From NCBI GenBank assembly GCA_025210265.1, contig JAOASD010000015.1, forward strand, positions 122,556 to 186,555: DNA of 64,000 nt, given 5' to 3'. Below the pieces are notes generated by a model. The model saw only the letters and a list, made by a program, of their open reading frames with translations. It was not told the DNA's origin and made no database searches. This document shows positions 57,404 through 64,000 of this stretch, piece after piece (the first letter of the stretch is position 1; every line of letters begins with the position of its first letter). The translations under genes and the position numbers were made by a program. This stretch comes from Pelagimonas sp. GTDB taxonomy: Bacteria > Pseudomonadota > Alphaproteobacteria > Rhodobacterales > Rhodobacteraceae.

Positions 57404-58864
57404 ATGTCCGCACCGCATCTGACCCCCGTATCCCCCCCGGCGCCCGATCTGGAGGCCCTGCTTCTGGCGCAGAAAAAAGCCTATCTGGCCGATCCCATGC
57501 CAGACCGGGCCACCCGCATCCGTCGGCTGGACAAACTGCACAACGCGCTGATCGACAATAAGGCCCGCATCATCGCGGCGGTCAGCCAGGATTTTTCCAA
57601 CCGCTCCGCCGCCGAAACCGAGCTGGCGGAAATCATGCCCCTGCTGGACGGTATCGCCTTTTACCGCAAAAGGCTGCGCAAATTCATGAAACCGCAGCGC
57701 CGCCATGCGCCGCTGACCCTGATGCCTGCCAGCGTGCAGGTTCAATATCAGCCCGTCGGCGTGGTCGGGATTGTCGTGCCCTGGAACTTTCCGATCTTTC
57801 TGGCGCTGTCGCCGCTGGTCGGGGCGCTGGCCGCAGGCAATCGCGCGATGCTGAAATCTTCGGAATTTGCGCCCGCCGCCGGGGATCTTCTGCAAGAAAT
57901 CATCGCGGGTATTTTTGACGAAGACGAAGTCACCGTTGTGACCGGTGGCGTGGATGTTGCGACCGAATTTACCAAACTGCCCTTTGATCACCTGGTGTTC
58001 ACGGGCTCCACGCAGGTTGGCAAAATCGTCATGCGGGCCGCGGCTGACAACCTGACCCCTGTGACACTGGAACTGGGCGGCAAGTCGCCTGTCGTGATCC
58101 ACAAGGATTTCCCGATCAAAGAGGCCGCCAACCGGATCGCCTTTGGCAAAGGCATCAATGCCGGGCAGGTCTGCGTGTCACCGGATTACATCCTGTGCCC
58201 GCGCGATCAGGTTGCCGCCTTCAGCACCGCCTTTGCAGAGGCCATCAGCAAAGCCTATCCCAGCCTGCGCGACAATCAGGACTATACCGCAATCATCACA
58301 GAGCGGCAGAAAACCCGCCTGGAAGGGTATCTGAAGGACGCCGCCGAAAAAGGCGCTGAACTGATCACGATCAACCCGAAGAACGAAACCTTTGCAGACA
58401 CCCGCAAAATGCCGATGACCCTGGTTCTGGGGGCGACAGATGACATGCTGGTGCTGCGCGAGGAAATCTTTGGCCCGATCCTGCCCATTCTCCCGTATGA
58501 CACGCTCGACGAGGCCGTGGCCTATGTGAATGACAGGCCCCGCCCGCTGGCCTTTTACTATTTCGATTGGGACAAAGCCCGCGCGCGTGACATTCTGGCC
58601 CGCACCCATGCAGGCGGTGCCTGTGTGAACGACACCATGAGCCACGTAATGGCGGATGATATTCCCTTTGGCGGAATCGGCCCGTCCGGCATGGGCCACT
58701 ATCACGGCGAAGAAGGGTTCCGCAATTTTTCCAAGGCCAAAGGCGTGGTCCGCAAAGGCCGGATCAATGCCACCGCCTTTGTCGCGCCGCCCTGGGACAA
58801 TTTCATGTTCAACAGCCTGAAAAGACTTCAGGCGCTGCGCTTTCGCCGCCGCAAGATCCAGTAA
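57404..58864 (+). CDS. Coniferyl-aldehyde-dehydrogenase-like aldehyde dehydrogenase, copy 2
   Basis: A 486-residue aldehyde dehydrogenase nearly collinear with the one at 38578: VVPWNFPIFLALSPLVGALAAGN, FTGSTQVGKIVM, ELGGKSP and the nucleophile Cys257 in NAGQVCVSPDY. The two copies differ mainly at the N and C termini. It is in the tautomerase/reductase run, so it probably serves a different substrate or regulator from copy 1. Confidence 0.9.
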   Translation: MSAPHLTPVSPPAPDLEALLLAQKKAYLADPMPDRATRIRRLDKLHNALIDNKARIIAAVSQDFSNRSAAETELAEIMPLLDGIAFYRKRLRKFMKPQRRHAPLTLMPASVQVQYQPVGVVGIVVPWNFPIFLALSPLVGALAAGNRAMLKSSEFAPAAGDLLQEIIAGIFDEDEVTVVTGGVDVATEFTKLPFDHLVFTGSTQVGKIVMRAAADNLTPVTLELGGKSPVVIHKDFPIKEAANRIAFGKGINAGQVCVSPDYILCPRDQVAAFSTAFAEAISKAYPSLRDNQDYTAIITERQKTRLEGYLKDAAEKGAELITINPKNETFADTRKMPMTLVLGATDDMLVLREEIFGPILPILPYDTLDEAVAYVNDRPRPLAFYYFDWDKARARDILARTHAGGACVNDTMSHVMADDIPFGGIGPSGMGHYHGEEGFRNFSKAKGVVRKGRINATAFVAPPWDNFMFNSLKRLQALRFRRRKIQ

Positions 58865-58911
58865 TTCAGGCAATTGCCTAACAGAAACACACTTAACGGG
58901 AGGCCCAACTG

Positions 58912-60141
58912 ATGGCTGTTCTCACAGATCCGCTCACCCTGAAATCCGGCACCGTGCTGCGCAATCGGATCTGCAAAGCGTCCATGAACGAGGCGCTTGC
59001 AACCCCCGATGGCAAGGTCCAGCCGGCCCATGTCTCGCTATATGAAACCTGGGCTGACAGCGGTGCCAGCCTGCTGATCACCGGCAATATGATGGTCGAT
59101 GGCAAGCATATGAACGAACCGCTGGTCGTCGATGCCCTGCTGGACACCAATATGGACCTGCTGCGCAAATGGGCCGCCACCGGCAAACGGACCAACACCC
59201 ATATCTGGCCGCAGCTGAACCACCCCGGCAAACAATCCCCCAAAATGGTGAACGATGCCCCGGTCGCGCCCTCGATGGTGCCGATCCCCAATGATATGTT
59301 CGTGCCGCCTCGGGTTCTGGAAGATGCGGAAATCGAAACCATCATCGACAGTTTCGCCGAAGCCGCCGCCCGGCTGGAAACCGCAGGGTTCACCGGGGTG
59401 CAGCTGCACGGGGCCCATGGCTATCTGATCGGCCAGTTCCTGTCCCCGCATCACAACCGGCGCGAAGACAAATGGGGCGGCAGCTTTGACAACCGGTTCC
59501 GCTTTGTCGAAGAAATCTACAAACGCACCCGCGCCCGGACCGGTCCGGGCTTCAATATCGGCATCAAGATCAACAGCTCGGATTTCCAGAAAGGTGGCTT
59601 TACCGAAGAGGATTCGATTGCTGTCGCCAAACGTCTGGATGCGTTGGGGATCGACCTGATCGAAATCTCGGGCGGATCCTGGGAAAACCCCGTGAACCGC
59701 AAGGGCAAGCAAGAGCTCAAAAAGGAAAGCACCAAAAAGCGCGAAGCCTATTTCCTGGAATATGCTGAAAAGGTGAAAAGCCAGATCACCACGCCTCTGG
59801 TCGTCACGGGCGGGTTCCGGTCGTCGGCAGGTATGTCCGAGGCGCTGGCCACAGGGGCATTGGACATGGCTGGCGTGGCGCGCCCGTTTGCCTCGGACCC
59901 GAAATTCGGCACTCATGTGCTGAACAACCCCGGTCACGTGTCCCCCGTTGCGCCGATCCGCTCGGGCCTGAAAAAGATCGACGCCATGGCGATCATGGAG
60001 ATCAGCTGGTACACGATGCAGATCGAACGCATCAGCCAGGGCAAAAAAGTCCAGACAAAGCCCGACGGGGTCTGGCCCGCTTTGCGTGTGATGTACCGGT
60101 TCTGGAAAAACGGCAAAGCCGTCAAAAAAGTCCGCGCCTGA
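58912..60141 (+). CDS. NADH:flavin oxidoreductase / Old Yellow Enzyme-type reductase
   Basis: A 409-residue FMN TIM-barrel protein. LTLKSGTVLRNRICKASMNEAL is the N terminus, GVQLHGAHGYLIGQFLSP carries the barrel active-site region, and VTGGFRSSAGMSEALATGALDMAGVARPF is the phosphate-binding end. It would reduce an activated C=C bond (enone, enoyl) with NAD(P)H. It ends the AraC-adjacent run. Confidence 0.9.
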   Translation: MAVLTDPLTLKSGTVLRNRICKASMNEALATPDGKVQPAHVSLYETWADSGASLLITGNMMVDGKHMNEPLVVDALLDTNMDLLRKWAATGKRTNTHIWPQLNHPGKQSPKMVNDAPVAPSMVPIPNDMFVPPRVLEDAEIETIIDSFAEAAARLETAGFTGVQLHGAHGYLIGQFLSPHHNRREDKWGGSFDNRFRFVEEIYKRTRARTGPGFNIGIKINSSDFQKGGFTEEDSIAVAKRLDALGIDLIEISGGSWENPVNRKGKQELKKESTKKREAYFLEYAEKVKSQITTPLVVTGGFRSSAGMSEALATGALDMAGVARPFASDPKFGTHVLNNPGHVSPVAPIRSGLKKIDAMAIMEISWYTMQIERISQGKKVQTKPDGVWPALRVMYRFWKNGKAVKKVRA

Positions 60142-60200
60142 TCAGGAAAATACCGCAGCCCGGCCAATCGGTCCGGGTTGCCCGGTAATCCCCCCGACAC

Positions 60201-60239
60201 AAAAAACGACCGCCCGGTTCCCCTGGGCGGTCGTTTTTA
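60201..60239. terminator. Bidirectional terminator between OYE-type reductase and TRAP operon
   Basis: AAAAAACGACCGCCC and GGGCGGTCGTTTTT form a 10-bp-plus stem flanked by A and T tracts between convergent genes. Confidence 0.88.
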
Positions 60240-60272
60240 TATCTCGTGTGGCCAGGGCGGCCTGGGCGCGCC

Positions 60273-61532
60273 CTATTCCAGAAAATACAGGGTCAATTCA
60301 GGGATGAACGTCACCAACAGCAACGCAATCAGCATCAATATGATGAAGGGAATGACCGACAGGCTGACAACGGAAAACCGTTTCTTAAAGGCCCCGGAGG
60401 CCACCAACAGGTTCAACCCGATCGGCGGCGTCAGCAATCCGATTTCCAGATTGATGATCATGATGATCCCCAGCTGCACCGGGTTGATCCCGAAATGCGC
60501 CGCAGCCGCCAGCAGGACAGGCCCCAACAGCAAAATCGCAGACACCACGTCGATCAGACAGCCCACCAACAGCAAGGCCGCATTCAATGCCAACAGAAAC
60601 GCAATCTTGCTGGTGAACACGGTTTGCAGCCACTCTGCAAACGCTGCTGGCACGCCTTCGATGGCCAATACGGATTTCAATGACAGCGCCACCGCAACAA
60701 TCGGAAACAGCGTCCCCAGCATCACAGCGGTCGATACAAATTCGTCAAAGAAATCCTTGGACGACAATTCACGATAGACGATCAGCTCGACCAGGATGGC
60801 ATATCCCACAGCCACAGCTGCAGCTTCTGTCGGGGAAAAATAGCCTGAATAAATGCCGCCCAGCAGGATCACCGGCGTCATCAACGCAAACAGGCCCTTT
60901 CGCACAGCGCTCAGCAACCGCCCCAACGAAAACGTCCCGCGCGCGTTGTTCAGATTTGTCCCCATAGAATAAAAGGCAAAAATCGCTGTCAGCAGGATGC
61001 CCGGAATAATCCCAGCCAGGAACAGATCCGCCACGCTGGTTTCGGTCACGATGCCATAGATGATCAGCGGGATCGAAGGCGGAATCAGAATGCCCAATGT
61101 CCCGGCAGAGGTCACTGCGCCAATCGCGAATTTTTCGGAATAGCCGGCCTCTTTCAGCGCCGGATACATCACGACCCCCACCGCCAAAAGCGTCGCCGCA
61201 GACGACCCGGACACCGCCGCAAAAAGCGCACAGGACAGCACCGACGCCATCCCCAGCCCACCGGGCATCCAATCTGTCGCCGCACGCACCATCGCAATCA
61301 GATCGCGCGCAATGGACCCGCGCGACATCAGCTTGCCCGCGATGATATACATCGGAATTGCCAGCAACACCTTGTTGTCCATCGACGACCACAGATCCTC
61401 GATCACATACAGAACATCGCCCCCGGCCCAGACCAGCTGGATATAGGCTGTGACAATCAGCAGGATCAAAACCACGTTCTGACGCAGAGCCAGCATCGCG
61501 ATCACAATCCCCAAAAGAATGATGCCATCCAT
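60273..61532 (-). CDS. dctM: TRAP transporter large permease DctM
   Basis: A 419-residue inner-membrane protein with about twelve hydrophobic helices, the DctM-type transport subunit. Family segments are PMYIIAGKLMSRGSIARDL, SGSSAATLLAVGVVMYP and GILIPPSIPLIIYGIVTETS. It lies one base from the small permease gene and is co-transcribed with dctQ and dctP. Confidence 0.92.
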   Translation of the reverse strand: MDGIILLGIVIAMLALRQNVVLILLIVTAYIQLVWAGGDVLYVIEDLWSSMDNKVLLAIPMYIIAGKLMSRGSIARDLIAMVRAATDWMPGGLGMASVLSCALFAAVSGSSAATLLAVGVVMYPALKEAGYSEKFAIGAVTSAGTLGILIPPSIPLIIYGIVTETSVADLFLAGIIPGILLTAIFAFYSMGTNLNNARGTFSLGRLLSAVRKGLFALMTPVILLGGIYSGYFSPTEAAAVAVGYAILVELIVYRELSSKDFFDEFVSTAVMLGTLFPIVAVALSLKSVLAIEGVPAAFAEWLQTVFTSKIAFLLALNAALLLVGCLIDVVSAILLLGPVLLAAAAHFGINPVQLGIIMIINLEIGLLTPPIGLNLLVASGAFKKRFSVVSLSVIPFIILMLIALLLVTFIPELTLYFLE

Positions 61533-61533
61533 G

Positions 61534-62007
61534 TCAGCCCACCTTCAGTTGTGATTTTGCATCCGGGTTCCAGGCGAAAATCAGATGTTTCACCGCCGAA
61601 GAGGCCAACGCATAAGGAACAATGATCTGAACCGGCCACAGCAGGATGTTCACCACCGGAACGCGATCCGCGAAATTCCGGGATTCCATCACAAACTCGA
61701 CCGCGAAATACCCAAAGATCAGCAACAGAACCGCCGAAATCAGATCGCCCAGACGATCCACGGCCGCAAAGCGCAGCAACCCGTCAGCAAATTCCGGGCG
61801 AAAATGGGCGCTGCGCCCCGTGGCCAGTGTCAGCCCCACCATCGCCGCCAGAATACTGCCCAGCACCGCGGTCTGCTGTGCCCCCCACAGCGCCTGGGAA
61901 AAGAATTCCCGCGCGATGACATCCGCCAATAGCAAAGCCGTCGTGGCGGCATAGGCAAGCGCCGCCACGATGGCTTCGCATCTCATCAAGATACGAAGCA
62001 GTCTCAT
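61534..62007 (-). CDS. dctQ: TRAP transporter small permease DctQ
   Basis: A 157-residue membrane protein with four hydrophobic segments and the DctQ-type segments FFSQALWGAQQTAVLGSILAAMVGLTLATGRSAH (as WGAQQTAVLG) and RSAHFRPE. It bridges DctP and DctM. It lies between dctP and dctM on the minus strand with seven bases to dctP. Confidence 0.88.
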   Translation of the reverse strand: MRLLRILMRCEAIVAALAYAATTALLLADVIAREFFSQALWGAQQTAVLGSILAAMVGLTLATGRSAHFRPEFADGLLRFAAVDRLGDLISAVLLLIFGYFAVEFVMESRNFADRVPVVNILLWPVQIIVPYALASSAVKHLIFAWNPDAKSQLKVG

Positions 62008-62014
62008 GAAACGA

Positions 62015-63013
62015 TCAGGATCCGCAGGCCAGTTTGGCTGCTTCGATCTCTTTCAGGATCGCGATCGCTTTGGGGCCCAGCTCCTCGGCCAGTTCGGTGC
62101 GAATGCCATCCGCAGCCCCGCGCCAGGCGGCGACCTCCTCTTCGGTCAGACGCGCAACCGGCAGGCCTGCCCCCTCGAGTTTGCCAAGCAGCGCCCCTTC
62201 GGCCCCCAGCACCGCATTGGACAGCTGAGTGCCCCCCAGCGTAAAGGCCGACAGCCATTCCAGCTCTTGCGCGCTCAGTTTCTTTTTGCTGCGCTGCGAC
62301 AGGGCCACCGTGCCGATCAGGCGGGTGTGGTTGCTGACAGTCACATGCGGCGCGACCTTATGGGTGCCAATCGCGATGCCAAACACACCGGGGAGAAAGG
62401 CGGCCTCCACATTCCCGGTCTGCAGCGCGGGAATGGTGTCGGACGTGCCCATTGGCACCCCAACCGCCCCCAATTTGTTTGCAAACAGCGCATCCGCCGT
62501 GGTTGCAGCGACACGCACCTTGCGCCCTGCCAGGGCATCCGGCGTCCGCGCGGCCTCTTTGGAGAAGACCAGATAGTTGCCCACCTCCATCCAGGACAGC
62601 GGTGCCAATCCCGAGGCCTCAAGGCTGGGGCCCAGAATGTCGCTCAGGTGGTTAAAGGCGACACAGCTGCCCTGCTCCACGCTGTCATACAGGTAGGGCG
62701 AAGACACCAGATCCAGTTCCTGCCCAATCAGCGACAGCGGAATGTTGGACACCATCACCAGATCGACCCGGCCCTTCATGCCCTGCCGCAGAATGGTCTG
62801 TTCATCCCCCAGCTGCGCATCGCCAATCACTTCGATTTTCAGTTCACCGCCAGACGCATCCGCAATCTGGTCCGCAACCCCCTGGGCCCATTGCCCCCAA
62901 GGCGAGGACAAAGGCGCAACAGTGGCCAGTTTCAAAGTGGTCTCCGCCTGCACTGCACTGCCCCAAGCTGTCAGAGCCAGCGCACAGCTGATCGCCATGT
63001 GTTTGAGTTTCAT
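62015..63013 (-). CDS. dctP: TRAP transporter substrate-binding protein DctP
   Basis: A 332-residue periplasmic solute-binding protein with a Sec signal (cleavage after VQA, about residue 23). The mature part begins ETTLKLATVAPLSSPWGQWAQGV and includes RVDLVMVSNIPLSLIG and FSKEAARTPDALAGRKVRV. It would deliver an organic acid to DctQM; the ligand is unknown. It is the first gene of the minus-strand dctPQM operon. Confidence 0.9.
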   Translation of the reverse strand: MKLKHMAISCALALTAWGSAVQAETTLKLATVAPLSSPWGQWAQGVADQIADASGGELKIEVIGDAQLGDEQTILRQGMKGRVDLVMVSNIPLSLIGQELDLVSSPYLYDSVEQGSCVAFNHLSDILGPSLEASGLAPLSWMEVGNYLVFSKEAARTPDALAGRKVRVAATTADALFANKLGAVGVPMGTSDTIPALQTGNVEAAFLPGVFGIAIGTHKVAPHVTVSNHTRLIGTVALSQRSKKKLSAQELEWLSAFTLGGTQLSNAVLGAEGALLGKLEGAGLPVARLTEEEVAAWRGAADGIRTELAEELGPKAIAILKEIEAAKLACGS

Positions 63014-63046
63014 ATCTTTTCCTCCCTGATATGCCGATCGCGCCCA

Positions 63047-63059
63047 GGTCTGTCAGACC
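63047..63059. promoter_or_regulatory. Small palindrome upstream of dctP
   Basis: GGTCTG-T-CAGACC is a perfect 6-bp inverted repeat 33 bases before the dctP start, a possible operator for a local regulator. The 276-base gap from 63014 to 63289 holds no gene I can support. Confidence 0.35.
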
Positions 63060-63289
63060 GGGCTCAGCGGGGCCTGTTCCCCCGCGCAATCTCCTCCGGG
63101 TTTATTTTCCCAAAGGTCACACCAGCAAAGCCATGCCCTCAGAGGCCAATTTATTGACACTTCAGGCCAGCCATCAGGGCAGGAAAGATAAAACAGAGCC
63201 ACCCGTGTGGCGGGCGCATTTGTCCAACCCCCAGTCAATTGAGGACAGGGCGAGGTCCGCAAGACCCAAACAGGGCCGTCAAACCAGTT

Positions 63290-63754
63290 TTAAATCATAG
63301 GCTTATATGCTGTTTTAAAAATCTCGGGCATCCGCGTCGGGCGCCCTGTCTGCAGGTTGGTGCAGACATAATGCGACTGCCCCCGCACCAGTGTTTTCCC
63401 ATCGCCCAACCGTACAATCTGCAATTGCCGCGAGGCACGCAACCGTCCGTCATTCGCTGACACCCAGTTGAACACGACGATCTCATCATCCAGACGCGCA
63501 GAGACCAGATAGTCGATTTCATGCCTGGCAACCGCCATACCCCGGTTCAAATCCAGGCAGGCCTGTTCCGAAAGCCCAACGTGACGTGTGTGCTCCCAAA
63601 TGGTTGCGTCCATCCATTTCAGATAGACAGCATTGTTGGTGTGCTGGAACCCATCCAGATCATCCGCTGTCACCCGGAAATACTTCCAGAAGGGATCGGG
63701 ATGATCCGCAAGCGCCAGAATATCTTGATCAGAATAACCTGAAACCGTTGCCAT
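63290..63754 (-). CDS. Acyl-CoA thioesterase, hotdog fold
   Basis: A 154-residue 4-hydroxybenzoyl-CoA-thioesterase-like protein. DDLDGFQHTNNAVYLKWMDATIWEH carries the Asp/His/Asn pattern, and YLVSARLDDEIVVFNWV follows. It may release a free acid from CoA. The ATG at 63754 is chosen for its family-typical length; an in-frame ATG at 63811 adds 19 residues. It is separated from dctP by 276 bases and may be independently transcribed. Confidence 0.82.
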   Translation of the reverse strand: MATVSGYSDQDILALADHPDPFWKYFRVTADDLDGFQHTNNAVYLKWMDATIWEHTRHVGLSEQACLDLNRGMAVARHEIDYLVSARLDDEIVVFNWVSANDGRLRASRQLQIVRLGDGKTLVRGQSHYVCTNLQTGRPTRMPEIFKTAYKPMI

Positions 63755-63896
63755 CTGCACATTCCCTTCAAACCGCTGCGCCGGTCTAACCGGCAGCGGT
63801 TGCAGGATCAAACGTGACCGTAGGGCACGAACCTAGCTTTCATATTCGGGAAGAGGGTGTTTCATCGTTTAGAGAGATGTTTTTAGCTCTTTTCTA

Positions 63897-64000
63897 GGTT
63901 TGGCGGTGACCTACTCTCCCACACCTTAAGATGCAGTACCATTGGCGCGGAGGCACTTAACGGCCGGGTTCGGAATGGATCCGGGTGTTTTGCTCTCGCT
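63897..64000 (-). rRNA. rrf: 5S ribosomal RNA, partial (5' part cut by window edge)
   Basis: Read on the minus strand, the sequence from 64000 to 63897 runs through ATTCCGAACCCGGCCGTTAA, then GCGCCAATGGTACTGC and ends GGGAGAGTAGGTCACCGCC, the standard alphaproteobacterial 5S 3' half. About the first 15 bases lie outside. The rRNA operon must continue beyond the window on the same strand. Confidence 0.95.

Overview
The window looks like chromosomal DNA from a GC-rich alphaproteobacterium of the Rhodobacterales (Roseobacter-like). This rests on protein resemblance (DUF1467, DUF6455, NDUFA9-like and DUF2064 proteins, an aerobic ThiO-type thiamine operon), TRAP and TetR/LysR-rich catabolic gene content, and a 5S rRNA that resembles Rhodobacter 5S. 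No species is assigned.

Layout. 1-8.9 kb is housekeeping: the end of dapE with a GNAT and a DUF2064 gene overlapping in tandem, then rnr (RNase R), then two minus-strand runs: rppH with a small secreted Cys-rich protein, and gpmI-envC-ctpA. At 8.9-10.3 kb a visibly A+T-richer islet interrupts the core. It holds a 70-aa ORF and a 211-aa membrane-anchored coiled-coil protein carrying an RNxxxH motif like that of HEPN RNases, and it is flanked by a 15-bp near-perfect direct repeat. 10.3-26.5 kb returns to core functions: carB, pabB-pabC, aspS, a DUF1800/DUF1501 pair, a response regulator, methylmalonyl-CoA epimerase with DUF1467, EI24/CysZ-like, nitroreductase, DUF167, an M48 lipoprotein, two tandem DUF6455 genes and an NDUFA9-like protein. 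26.66-33.1 kb holds tRNA-Leu(CAG) and then a TPP riboswitch driving a seven-gene thiamine operon, thiC-thiO-thiS-thiG-thiE-thiF-thiD, in which the ThiF protein carries a C-terminal rhodanese-like domain.

From 33.8 to 63.8 kb the window is a long accessory catabolic region. It contains an enoyl-CoA hydratase/nitronate monooxygenase-like/HCCA isomerase-like/SDR run; an HxlR regulator with a GFA-domain gene; an aldehyde dehydrogenase, iron alcohol dehydrogenase, TetR and ABM-domain group; a flavin reductase, LysR and luciferase-like monooxygenase group followed by an SDR and an MttB-like methyltransferase; a BASS transporter, acyl-CoA synthetase, GMC oxidoreductase, HSL-type hydrolase and fatty acid hydroxylase-like enzyme; and an AraC regulator facing two tautomerase-like genes, a second aldehyde dehydrogenase paralogue and an Old-Yellow-Enzyme-type reductase. 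A DctPQM TRAP transporter and a thioesterase close the block. The window ends inside a 5S rRNA gene on the minus strand.

The genes from 38 to 62 kb look like parts of one or more oxidation routes for an imported organic substrate (alcohol, aldehyde, acid, acyl-CoA), each with a local regulator; the substrate cannot be read from sequence alone. The best candidates for something undescribed are the HEPN-like islet at 9.1-10.2 kb, the tandem tautomerase genes at 56.5-57.4 kb, and the flavin monooxygenase/MttB-like/GMC cluster at 42.6-53.6 kb. All identifications come from reading translations and motifs by eye; no database search was run.
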